64,000 bases of DNA from contig OY282434.1 of the NCBI GenBank assembly GCA_958296095.1, positions 2,076,001 through 2,140,000 on the forward strand, in the 5' to 3' direction. Position 1 is the first letter of the stretch; every line of letters starts with the position of its first letter. Position numbers and translations under genes: made by a program. A model generated the notes under the pieces. The model did no database searches. It was not told the origin of the DNA and saw only the letters and a list, made by a program, of their open reading frames with translations. The DNA is from an uncultured Oligoflexales bacterium. GTDB taxonomy: Bacteria > Bdellovibrionota_B > Oligoflexia > Oligoflexales > JAPPIL01. Of the stretch, positions 16,654-25,318 are shown piece after piece.

Positions 16654-17397
16654 GTGCCCGACCTTGCCCAAACCCTGATCGTATGCCCGACCTATAACGA
16701 GAGGGATAACATCGCCCCTCTCGTCGCGCGGGTGGTGTCCTGCGCCGCCCCTGCCGCTCTGCTGTTCGTCGACGACGGTGGCGACGATGGCACAGCTGAG
16801 GAAATTGTGCGCCAACAGCAGCGGCACGATAGTATCTTTCTGCTTGCCCAGCAGCAGCGCAGTGGCTTGGCACAGGCTTACCTCGCAGGCTTTGCTTGGG
16901 GACTGGCACGCACCTACGACTGTTTTGTGACGATGGATGCCGACCTCTCGCACGACCCTGCCTACTTGCCTACTTTGCTCAAACTACTCGATCGCGCTGA
17001 GGTGGCAATCGGCAGTCGTTATGTCGCGGGCGGGGGGGCGCGCGGTTGGAGCTTGCGGCGGCGACTGCTCAGCCGCTTTGGATCTCTCTACGCCCGGACG
17101 CTGCTCAGGCTTGAGGTGCATGATTTGACTTCAGGGTTCATGGCCTTGCGTCGTCGTGCCCTTGAAGAACTCGGACTGGCTGAGATAGAGAGCCGTGGCT
17201 ATGTCTTTCAGATTGAACTTAAGTACCGTGCCGTGCTCACGGGCTGCACGCTGCAGGAGACTCCGATCATGTTCGTCGATCGCCAGCAGGGCAAGTCCAA
17301 GCTGACCCTGGCCATCGTCCTCGAAGCCGCACTGCATACCTGGCAACTGCGTCGTCTTGGTCGTAGGCAGGGACAAGCACCCCCGCGAGCCTCATAA
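16654..17397 (+). CDS. Family 2 glycosyltransferase, polyprenol-phosphate mannosyltransferase-like
   Basis: TLIVCPTYNERDNIAPLVARV at the N-terminus, FVDDGGDDGTAEEI, TMDADLSHDPAYLP (the DxD metal/sugar site) and SRYVAGGGARGWSLRRRLLSR identify a dolichol- or polyprenol-phosphate sugar synthase of GT family 2. Such enzymes make a lipid-linked mannose or glucose on the cytoplasmic face for glycan assembly. No membrane segments follow the catalytic domain, so this is the short soluble form. I choose GTG 16654; the frame stays open to 16579, inside the divergent CaiB gene, so the start is uncertain. There is no obvious operon partner. Confidence 0.85.
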   Translation: MPDLAQTLIVCPTYNERDNIAPLVARVVSCAAPAALLFVDDGGDDGTAEEIVRQQQRHDSIFLLAQQQRSGLAQAYLAGFAWGLARTYDCFVTMDADLSHDPAYLPTLLKLLDRAEVAIGSRYVAGGGARGWSLRRRLLSRFGSLYARTLLRLEVHDLTSGFMALRRRALEELGLAEIESRGYVFQIELKYRAVLTGCTLQETPIMFVDRQQGKSKLTLAIVLEAALHTWQLRRLGRRQGQAPPRAS

Positions 17398-17497
17398 TCT
17401 GTGCTAACATCTAGGCGGTATTGCGAGCAGACCTTTGGTATTGCTGGCGGTGAGAGAGATTTAAAATTGCTAGACTATGGACATGAAGGAGGAAATT

Positions 17498-18547
17498 GTG
17501 AACATCTTGATGGTAGGGGTAATTTTGGTGGTGGCGCTCACAAGTTGTGGTGGGGGGCGGGGTAATCTCACCCTAGCACTGCAATCAAAGTTGGCGTTGC
17601 CGCTGACACAGGGACGGCTTGCTACCCTTACTGGAGGCTTAGCCCGCAAGAGTTACCTGCTGAGGAATTGGTTGCCTGTGCTAGGGCAGAAGCATGCCTA
17701 CGAAGTGCGCGGCGACAGTTGGTTTACCTCGTCGTTGAGCGGTGCTTTCGCCAGGAATCGCAGCGGTCAGGTGCAGGGCAAGACCCACAGCACTTTTGGG
17801 AAGTTTAGCGCCTACTCGGATCTCGGTTCGGGCTTGAAATACAATGTCAATCAGGATGGCTATGTGCTTTTCCACTCGCCCGACAGGATCGTGTTGACGG
17901 TCTTCGATGGCATCAGCACTGGTGGCGACGGGGAGAGGGCCACGGAGGTGGCGATCGATACCTTGCGGGGTGAATTGCCAAAAAGTTCGCTTGCCGATGC
18001 CCTGCTCAATGTGCGCGAGAATTTACGTGAGTATGTAGAGGCTAACTCTGGCATCTCGACGCAGTATGGGGTATGCGCGGCGGGGGTTGAAATCATAGGC
18101 AACGTGGCAACTGTAGCGCATGTTGGCGATGTGCGTCTTCTGCACATGCGTGACGGTGAACTGCTGTTTCAAACGCGTGACCACAACTTTACCTGGCACC
18201 AAGTAGTGCATGGCTACATGACCCCTGAACAGTATGTGCAAGACAGTGTTGACAAGAGTCTGGTTGAGAAAGCCCTGCGCATCCCTACGGCAGGAGATTT
18301 CGGTGATGAAACGGTGGATAAGAGCAAGCGCCACCTAGCCAGTGGTGACACGCTGATAATAGCCTCCGATGCCGTCTGGAATCTTTTTACCAATGCGGAG
18401 ATCACCAAACTCGTGCAAGGACGTGGCACGGAGGCGGCAGTCGCGGCAATAAGAAAGGAAGTGAAATTAAGGGTGGGTGATATTAAAAACAGAGATGACA
18501 ACTTCACCATAGCAGTTTATCACCATGATCCTGAGGGGTTGCTATAA
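17498..18547 (+). CDS. PP2C-type protein phosphatase with a lipoprotein signal
   Basis: GTG 17498 follows AAGGAGG (17486-17492), which decides the start over an upstream ATG. The N-terminus is a lipoprotein signal peptide ending LVVALTSCGGG. From about residue 75 the PP2C motifs appear in order: FDGISTGGDGERATE (metal-binding Asp), GVCAAGVEIIGNVATVAHVGD, LIIASDAVWNLFTNAE (SDG/W motif with Asp) and RDDNFTIAVYH (DN motif). The three metal-binding Asp are therefore present. PP2C enzymes dephosphorylate Ser/Thr; an exported lipid-anchored one is unusual and its substrate would be periplasmic or extracellular. The htrA gene follows 75 bp downstream on the same strand. Confidence 0.85.
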   Translation: MNILMVGVILVVALTSCGGGRGNLTLALQSKLALPLTQGRLATLTGGLARKSYLLRNWLPVLGQKHAYEVRGDSWFTSSLSGAFARNRSGQVQGKTHSTFGKFSAYSDLGSGLKYNVNQDGYVLFHSPDRIVLTVFDGISTGGDGERATEVAIDTLRGELPKSSLADALLNVRENLREYVEANSGISTQYGVCAAGVEIIGNVATVAHVGDVRLLHMRDGELLFQTRDHNFTWHQVVHGYMTPEQYVQDSVDKSLVEKALRIPTAGDFGDETVDKSKRHLASGDTLIIASDAVWNLFTNAEITKLVQGRGTEAAVAAIRKEVKLRVGDIKNRDDNFTIAVYHHDPEGLL

Positions 18548-18622
18548 AAATGTTGATTTTTTGGTGGGAAATATGATACAAGGCACGACCTGTGTTTATT
18601 TATTATGGAAAGAGGAGGCGAG

Positions 18623-20080
18623 ATGCTGACTTTTAAATTAAATTTTGGGCGTTACCTGATAATGACAGCTCTGGCAATGGGGCTGATGGCGTACGAGTTC
18701 CCGCTGCGGCAGGAGAGCGAAGTGAAGCCATCCTGTGCAAGTACACGTACTGGTGACGTGGATTGTAGGGACGAAACTAACTTTCTGGAGAACCTGTCCA
18801 AGAGCGTCGCGGGCATCGTTCAGGAGGCAGAGCAGGCACTGGTGTTTATCAGTGTGACACGTATGGTGCGGGTCGATCCTACCCCTGACTTGTTTGAGCA
18901 TTTTTTCGGTGGGCCGCGTCGTTCCCCTGTGCCACGAGGAAGAATTGAGAAGCGCGTGGTCTCAGCATCGGGCTTCTTCGTTGACCTCGATAACGGCTAT
19001 ATAGTTACCAATGCCCACGTCGTCAAGGATGGCGAAAACATCGTGCTGACGCTTGCTAACGGGGAAGAACATGAAGGCATTGTCACTGGTGCAGACGAGA
19101 ACACCGACATCGCTATCATTCAGGTTGCGGACAAAGATTTTAGTCGTGAAGGTATCGATTGGCTTGAGTTGACCGACACCGACAGCTTGCGCACCGGCGA
19201 TTTTGTTGTCGCCCTGGGTGCACCGTTTGGTTTTAAAGCCAGCGTGTCTTTCGGCATCGTCTCAGGCTTGCAGCGCGGCAACCTACGTGGCTTAACCGCA
19301 CTGGGTAATTTTATCCAGACCGATGCAGCCATCAACCCTGGCAATAGCGGCGGCCCCTTGCTCAACGCCCAGGGTTTGGTAATCGGGGTCAACTCGGCAA
19401 TCTATTCGGTTTCAGGTGGCTACAATGGTCTTGGTTTTGCCGTCCCCTCGGAAATTGTCAGGAAGGTTGCCTACCAGCTGGTTGAGAGCGGTGCGTTTGA
19501 GCGCGGCTATCTCGGCATCCAGATGCAAGAGCTGGCACCGAGTCAACGCGAGTTGTTCAAGGTAGAGGCGGGTGAACAGGGGGTAATTATCTCTCAGCTA
19601 CTCGATGACGGTGCGGCCGCGCAGGCAGGGCTTAAGGTGCGTGATGTCATTCTGGCCATCGATGGCCAAAAAGTCTCTACCCCGTTTGAACTAGCTAATG
19701 CTGTCGGCTTCAATCCACCTGGGGTGGTCATTGAGGTGAGTTACCTCCGAGACGGCGAGTATCTCAAGGTTAAGGTTAAGCTGGGCAAAGCGCCCGAAAT
19801 CAAGAAGGCGCAAACCAAAAAGACCGCCTCCCTCTGGGGCATGGATCTTGAGGAAGTGCACAGCACCGACGGTCGTGGCACGATTGATCGCGGCATTCTT
19901 GTGCTCAACAGCCAAAACGTCAAATCCGATGTGCGGCGCGGGGATGTTATCGTTGCCGTCGATAATATTGAAGTGCAAGGATTGGCATGGTTTAAGGATT
20001 ACCTCAAAAACAAAAAAGAAGTAGTCATCTATCTCAATCGCAATGGCCAGTACCTGTTTGTCACCCTGCAGCGTGACTGA
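18623..20080 (+). CDS. HtrA/DegP-family periplasmic serine protease
   Basis: The start is ATG 18623 with AGAGGAGGCG upstream. A signal-anchor (LIMTALAMGLMAYEF) leads into a trypsin-like domain with the catalytic triad: His in VTNAHVV, Asp in ENTDIAII, Ser in INPGNSGGPLL. Two PDZ domains follow (about residues 290-385 with GYLGIQMQEL, and 395-485). Length 486 is normal for DegP/DegQ. It degrades or refolds damaged envelope proteins. A lipoprotein phosphatase gene lies just upstream, and the pair may be cotranscribed. Confidence 0.92.
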   Translation: MLTFKLNFGRYLIMTALAMGLMAYEFPLRQESEVKPSCASTRTGDVDCRDETNFLENLSKSVAGIVQEAEQALVFISVTRMVRVDPTPDLFEHFFGGPRRSPVPRGRIEKRVVSASGFFVDLDNGYIVTNAHVVKDGENIVLTLANGEEHEGIVTGADENTDIAIIQVADKDFSREGIDWLELTDTDSLRTGDFVVALGAPFGFKASVSFGIVSGLQRGNLRGLTALGNFIQTDAAINPGNSGGPLLNAQGLVIGVNSAIYSVSGGYNGLGFAVPSEIVRKVAYQLVESGAFERGYLGIQMQELAPSQRELFKVEAGEQGVIISQLLDDGAAAQAGLKVRDVILAIDGQKVSTPFELANAVGFNPPGVVIEVSYLRDGEYLKVKVKLGKAPEIKKAQTKKTASLWGMDLEEVHSTDGRGTIDRGILVLNSQNVKSDVRRGDVIVAVDNIEVQGLAWFKDYLKNKKEVVIYLNRNGQYLFVTLQRD

Positions 20081-20205
20081 GTGCCTTGCTGGCGAGGTGG
20101 CGCTGCTGCCTCGCTCTACCTACCTATGCTAACTAAGAAGAGTAGCCGCCAGTTTGCCCTTGTCAGCTGGAAGTGATTGGCATAAGCGCTCAGACGCAGT
20201 GATTA

Positions 20206-22179
20206 TTGCACGGGAAGCCAAAAGGAAAGTTGAGCACCGACAAGTTTGACTGGGCACAGGTCATCGAGCAACTCGTTGCCTGCTGCCATACAGATGGCGG
20301 ACAGACGCGTGCCGCGCAGCTGCCACAGCAACTCTCCGCGGATGAAATTCTCCGGGTGTGGGAGCAGACTGCGGCGCTGCGGGATTTGGTGGCACGTGGC
20401 TATGCCTTGCCACCCGTGGCACTGCCAGTGATGACGAAGGTCTTCAAGGCCGCGGCCTATGGACAAGTGCTTGACCCCCGCGCCCTGCAGGATGTGCTTA
20501 AGCTGCTCAACGCCGTGCGCAAGTGGTATGTTTTCTGCAAAAATTTAGAGCGGGAGTGTCGTGTGCTGCAGCGTTTTCGCGCTGCGCTGTTGACCTTGCC
20601 GCGTCTTGCCAAGTCGATCGAGAAGACTATCGATACCGACGCGACCCTCAAAGGCACGGCATCGGCTGAATTGGCAAGTATTCGCAGCCAGCAAAAAAGC
20701 TTGCAGGATCGCATCGCCACCAAGCTGCGTCGTATGATTTACCAGCACAAGTTCGATCCTTACTTGCAAGATGATTTTATCACGCTGCGCCACGACAGGT
20801 ATGTCATTCCATTGCGTGTTGATGCCAATGGCAGAGTGCCGGGGAACGCTATCGACTTCTCCCGCAGTCGTGAGACAATGTTCTTCGAGCCACGAGAGAT
20901 AGAAAAATCTAACCAGTCGTTACAAACGCTCGCATTTTCGGAAGACTTGGTATGTTACCGTATTTTGCAAGAGCTAAGCAGTGCCGTCTCTGCCGAATAC
21001 GACACCTTGTGCACCAACTACGAAGAGCTGATCGCGCTTGACCTGCTGCATGCTAAAGCCCAGTTGGCACACAAACTCGATGCCCATGCCATCACCTTGA
21101 GCAGCAAGCCATGTTTGTGCCTGCGAGACATGTTTCACCCCTTACTAGCAGGGAAGACGGTGGTGAAAAATACGCTGCAACTTGACACCCACAACACGCT
21201 GATTATCTCTGGAGTCAATGCAGGGGGTAAGACGGTCATGCTCAAGGCCGTCGGACTACTACAGATGATGGCGAAGGCTGGACTAATGGTCACCGCTGCT
21301 CCCAGTTCGGAGATGTATATCTTCAGCAACCTGCGGGTCGTCGTCGACGAAGAACAGAACATCACGCATAGTCTTTCAACTTTCTCCAGTCATCTGCTCA
21401 GTCTGCAACGCGTTATAGAGGAGGCAGGCACAGACGATCTCGTCTTGATCGATGAGATCGCTACTGGCACCGACCCCGACACCGGCGCGGCCCTGGCACA
21501 AGCCGTGCTGGAACAGCTTGCCGCCCGTCACATAACTACACTGGTGACCACGCATCACACCACCTTGAAAGAACTCTCGCTTAGCGATGGACGTTTTCGC
21601 AACGCATCGATGCAGTTTTCCACTACTGACTTGCGTCCTACCTATCGCCTGCTGCTCGATCGACCAGGGCGGAGCTATGGTTTGGAAATCGCGCGCAGTC
21701 TCGGCTTGCCTGCCGCGCTGCTCGATCGTGCCGCGGCCCTACGTCGTGATAACGTGCAGAAATTCGAGACCGCTCTGCTATGTCTTGAGGAAGAAAGGCA
21801 AGAGTTGCAGGCGGAAAAAAATAAATTTCATCTTGAAACGCTGAGACTGCAAAAATATCGTGACCAGTGGCAACGCGATGCTGAGGCAATCGCGGTGTTG
21901 CGTGCCAAGTTGCAGCGTGAAGTTGACGCGCTGCCACCGCGACCTTCAGCCGCAGGCCTCTCTGCCGCGCAACTGAAACAACGCCTCCAACCCACCCCAG
22001 CCCCGCGCGGCAAAGAGCTGACCTTCAGCGCGGCCAAAGTCGGTTTGCAGGTCTACTGCTTGCCACTCAAGAAAAGGGCGTGCATCACCAAGATCGGGCG
22101 GCGCGCCAGCGACTTTCTTGAAATCAGCGTCGGTGACTTTCACTCCAAAGTAAAGCTGCACAACTTGCGTCTGCTCTGA
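20206..22179 (+). CDS. MutS2-like ATPase lacking the Smr nuclease domain
   Basis: The 657-residue protein has the MutS2 core and clamp with an ABC ATPase: Walker A SGVNAGGKTVMLKAVG (about residue 340), VVDEEQNITHSLSTFSSHL, Walker B LVLIDEIATGTDPDTGAALA and TTHHTTLKEL. A coiled coil (residues ~530-590) follows. Typical MutS2 is about 780 residues and ends in an Smr endonuclease domain. Here the protein ends at HSKVKLHNLRLL, where the domain would begin. MutS2 suppresses homologous recombination or rescues collided ribosomes. A stand-alone Smr protein is encoded at 36.3-36.7 kb. The start is a TTG; TTG 20230 is an alternative. Confidence 0.85.
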   Translation: MHGKPKGKLSTDKFDWAQVIEQLVACCHTDGGQTRAAQLPQQLSADEILRVWEQTAALRDLVARGYALPPVALPVMTKVFKAAAYGQVLDPRALQDVLKLLNAVRKWYVFCKNLERECRVLQRFRAALLTLPRLAKSIEKTIDTDATLKGTASAELASIRSQQKSLQDRIATKLRRMIYQHKFDPYLQDDFITLRHDRYVIPLRVDANGRVPGNAIDFSRSRETMFFEPREIEKSNQSLQTLAFSEDLVCYRILQELSSAVSAEYDTLCTNYEELIALDLLHAKAQLAHKLDAHAITLSSKPCLCLRDMFHPLLAGKTVVKNTLQLDTHNTLIISGVNAGGKTVMLKAVGLLQMMAKAGLMVTAAPSSEMYIFSNLRVVVDEEQNITHSLSTFSSHLLSLQRVIEEAGTDDLVLIDEIATGTDPDTGAALAQAVLEQLAARHITTLVTTHHTTLKELSLSDGRFRNASMQFSTTDLRPTYRLLLDRPGRSYGLEIARSLGLPAALLDRAAALRRDNVQKFETALLCLEEERQELQAEKNKFHLETLRLQKYRDQWQRDAEAIAVLRAKLQREVDALPPRPSAAGLSAAQLKQRLQPTPAPRGKELTFSAAKVGLQVYCLPLKKRACITKIGRRASDFLEISVGDFHSKVKLHNLRLL

Positions 22180-22268
22180 AAGCAGAGATCCCGACCTTAG
22201 CGCGTAGGGTTACGTCTTTATATCGATAGGGCTAGCTTTTTCCTAGCCATAGTGCTAGGTTGCCCGCC

Positions 22269-23951
22269 ATGCACATCAAGGCTGTCAAAAGAGGCGAGTC
22301 ACAGACGTTGTACATCGTTCAGTCGGTTCGGGTTGCTCCGAAGGACGGCGGCAAGGTGAAGGTGCCGCGCCACAAATATCTCAAGACGATCGGCACCGCC
22401 AGGGGGCCAAAAGCGCTTGCTTCGCTCAGGCGACGTGCTAAAAAGGAACTCGCTTCTCTGCGGAAGGAGTCAGCTCCAGTGGCGAAAAAAAGTCCCACCC
22501 CCAAGGGTCTCAAGGCGGTAGAACTCGAAGCCACGGAGGATGTCATCACGGGTATCTATGATATTTACGGCAAGGTTTACGACGACTTGGGCTTGGACAA
22601 AATTATTCAGGCTAGCAGCGATGACGATAAGTTTAACAAGATCATCAAGGCACTGGTGCTCAGCCGCATAGCCCATCCAGACTGTAGCAAGGTGGCGATT
22701 GCGAAAAAACTTGCCAACGACTATGACATCGATTTTCCGCTGCACAAGTATTATCAAGCGATGGACAAGCTAGTAGAGGTCAAGGACGAAGTCATGCGTC
22801 TTGTCTTTGCCGAGAGCAAGCGTTGGCACAATGCTGAAATTAAGAACCTGTTGATCGATGTGACCACCACATATTTCGAGAGTTTTGTTAAGGATGGCTT
22901 TCGTCAACCGGGCTACAGCAAAGATAACAAGTCGGCAGAATCACAGCTCGTTATGTCTCTGATAACGACAGATGAAAGCTTCCCGATAAGTTATAAACTT
23001 TTTCCTGGCAACACGGCTGAATGTCGAACGCTGATCGACCATACTAGCGAAGTGTTGGCAGAGCATCCCGCCCTGCAAGGGGCAAGCTTGGCGGCTGATC
23101 GAGGTATGTCCAACGGCAAGATTTTTTCCCATCTGGAAAATGAAAAGATAAATCTCAAATATGTCATCGCCTCCAAGCTTCGGCAGTTGCCCAAGGAAAA
23201 GCAAGCCTGTATTTTCAATGACATAGATGCCGCTTTGGCTCGGCTCGGCGAGGACAAGGAATGGGCTAAAAGCTACGCTTGGGAAGGGAAAGGGCGGCGG
23301 ATAGTGGTCGGCTATTGTCCCAAACGTGCTGAACGTGATCGCCGAGTTCGGGAAGAAACTTTGGCGAAAATTTTTGCCAAAAATCCTGACGGTCAGGTCA
23401 AGGTATCGAAGTTAGTGCGCAACAAGTATCTCGATACTCGGAACAAAGAATTGAAAATTGATGCGGCTAAAGTTGCCGAAGATGCATGTTGGGACGGGTT
23501 GTATGGCATGGTCACCAATCACGCTCCTTGTCATGCCAAACAGGTGTTCAGTCGTTATCGTGAGTTGTGGAAGATCGAGGATGCGTTTCGTATTTTGAAA
23601 TCCGATCTCAAGTTGCGACCAATACGTCACTGGACTCGTAACCGCATAGAGGCGCATTTTCTGATTTGTTATCTGGCGTTGGCAATAACGAAATTTATGC
23701 AGGCGAAAGTCAATGCCAAGTTAGAGGCTAAAGATCGGCTGTCCATCAATAAATGTCAGGAACTTGCCTCGACGGGCAAATCGTTTATCATGGTGAACAA
23801 GTGTTATAACGACAATTACCTTTATCTTTTTCCCAAGCGATTGACTGAGGAACAGCGACGAATCTACGATGTTCTCGGCGTAACACACCGCAAGGATAAC
23901 ATCCGCATATTATCTCCACCAAATATCAGCCGACAATTGCAGGGCCTGTAA
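22269..23951 (+). CDS. IS1634-type (IS4 superfamily) DDE transposase, intact
   Basis: The 560-residue protein has a basic N-terminus (KAVKRGESQTLYIVQSVRV), a helical DNA-binding part (FNKIIKALVLSRIAHPDCSK) and the DDE nuclease fold: LLIDVTTTYFES (first D), SLAADRGMSNG (second D), and YRELWKIEDAFRILKSDLKL with the Y-x2-R-W/E signature and the catalytic Glu. The frame is intact, so the element may be active. I could not establish terminal inverted repeats with confidence; GACC-TA-CGC similarities at about 22193 and 24055 are weak. A related broken copy lies at 48 kb. The start is ATG 22269; TTG 22260 is possible. Confidence 0.9.
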   Translation: MHIKAVKRGESQTLYIVQSVRVAPKDGGKVKVPRHKYLKTIGTARGPKALASLRRRAKKELASLRKESAPVAKKSPTPKGLKAVELEATEDVITGIYDIYGKVYDDLGLDKIIQASSDDDKFNKIIKALVLSRIAHPDCSKVAIAKKLANDYDIDFPLHKYYQAMDKLVEVKDEVMRLVFAESKRWHNAEIKNLLIDVTTTYFESFVKDGFRQPGYSKDNKSAESQLVMSLITTDESFPISYKLFPGNTAECRTLIDHTSEVLAEHPALQGASLAADRGMSNGKIFSHLENEKINLKYVIASKLRQLPKEKQACIFNDIDAALARLGEDKEWAKSYAWEGKGRRIVVGYCPKRAERDRRVREETLAKIFAKNPDGQVKVSKLVRNKYLDTRNKELKIDAAKVAEDACWDGLYGMVTNHAPCHAKQVFSRYRELWKIEDAFRILKSDLKLRPIRHWTRNRIEAHFLICYLALAITKFMQAKVNAKLEAKDRLSINKCQELASTGKSFIMVNKCYNDNYLYLFPKRLTEEQRRIYDVLGVTHRKDNIRILSPPNISRQLQGL

Positions 23952-24142
23952 CAGGTCAACTCGCCTCCCGCGCATCTGCGGGCATTGCATCGGTGCGTCT
24001 ACAGTTCAGTATCTGCTAAAAAATGCGCAAAATTTTTAAAAATCTAGCGTTAGGTCACTTCTCGTCTACCGAAATTCCTCACTGGAGGGCGGTGCGTGTC
24101 ACCCTACTCTCTTAAACTCGGGGAGATGCCTCTCGTGAAAAG

Positions 24143-25318
24143 CTAAACAACGCCCAACGCCCGCCCTACCTGCGCGAAAGCCGCCAGCGCTTGCTCCAGT
24201 TGTGTGCGCGTGTGCGCGGCAGAAATTTGCACCCGAATGCGTGCCTGCCCCTGCGGCACAACGGGATAGAAAAAACCAACGGCATACACGCCGTGCTCGT
24301 AAAGCGATCGTGCCATGTCTTGAGCTGTTTTAGCCTCAAAAACCATAATAGGGATTATCGGGTGCTCGCCTGCGATGAGAGTAAAGCCGAGTTCCTGCAA
24401 GCCGCGGCGGAAGAAACTACTGTTAGTGTGCAAGGCCTGACGTAATCGCGGATTCTCTGCCATAAAATCCAGCGCCCGCAAAGAAGTGCCGACGATGACC
24501 GGGGCAAGCGCATTAGAAAAGAGATAAGGACGTGACCTCTGTCGCAATATCGCAACTACCTCCTTGCGCCCCGCCACGTAACCACCCGCGGCACCGCCGA
24601 GGGCTTTGCCCAATGTGCCGGTGATAATGTCCACCTGCCCCCCAACGCCGCAGTGTTCAACTGTGCCTCCGCCTCGTTTGCCCAACACCCCGACTGCATG
24701 TGAGTCATCGACCATCACCAGTGCTTTATAGGTGCGTGCCAATGCGCAAATTTCTTCCAACTGTGCCAACGTGCCATCCATTGAAAACACGCCGTCAGTA
24801 GCGATGATGCGAAACCTCGCCGCCCGACTCGCCTTGAGCTGGTCCTCCAAATCCTGCATGTTGCGGTAGCGATGCCGTGTGGCTTTGCAGAGACGGATAC
24901 CGTCGATGATACTCGCATGGTTGAGAGCATCGCTGATAATTGCATCGCCTGCCTCGAACAGCGCCTCAAACAACCCCGCGTTGGCATCGAAGCAGGACGA
25001 GTAGAGGATGGCATCTTCTGTTTCTAGCAGCGCGGCAATTTTTTGTTCTAACTGGCGGTGAATTTCCTGCGTGCCACAGATAAAACGCACCGACGACAAG
25101 CCATAGCCATAGCGCTCAAGGGTAGCTTGCGCCGCCTGCACTAGTTGTGGATGTGAGGCCAAGCCGAGATAGTTGTTGGCGCACATGTTGATAACCTGCC
25201 GCTCGGTTTGCACTCTGCTGCCCTGAGGCGAGCGCAAGACACGTTCCTCCTTATACAGATGCTGGGTGCGCAAATCCTGCAACTGTGTGTTCAGGGTGGT
25301 GTAGAAATCTTCGCTCAC
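24143..25318 (-). CDS. kbl: 2-amino-3-ketobutyrate CoA ligase (glycine C-acetyltransferase)
   Basis: Sequence runs of [54 protein letters not shown] and [20 protein letters not shown] follow E. coli Kbl almost residue for residue. The PLP Lys is in [16 protein letters not shown]. Kbl makes or cleaves 2-amino-3-ketobutyrate from glycine and acetyl-CoA in threonine breakdown. No threonine dehydrogenase gene is beside it. Instead the start overlaps the stop of the bioD-bioA fusion by four bases, so the gene may stand in for the related BioF in biotin synthesis. Length (391) is normal. Confidence 0.9.
   Translation of the reverse strand: MSEDFYTTLNTQLQDLRTQHLYKEERVLRSPQGSRVQTERQVINMCANNYLGLASHPQLVQAAQATLERYGYGLSSVRFICGTQEIHRQLEQKIAALLETEDAILYSSCFDANAGLFEALFEAGDAIISDALNHASIIDGIRLCKATRHRYRNMQDLEDQLKASRAARFRIIATDGVFSMDGTLAQLEEICALARTYKALVMVDDSHAVGVLGKRGGGTVEHCGVGGQVDIITGTLGKALGGAAGGYVAGRKEVVAILRQRSRPYLFSNALAPVIVGTSLRALDFMAENPRLRQALHTNSSFFRRGLQELGFTLIAGEHPIIPIMVFEAKTAQDMARSLYEHGVYAVGFFYPVVPQGQARIRVQISAAHTRTQLEQALAAFAQVGRALGVV

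Noticed and set aside
20085-20120. GCGAGG/CCTCGC hairpin after htrA as a terminator
   Set aside because: No T-run follows the stem.
22193-24060. Terminal inverted repeats of the intact transposase element
   Set aside because: Only a weak GACC-TA-CGC similarity was found, with gaps; not enough to set the element ends.
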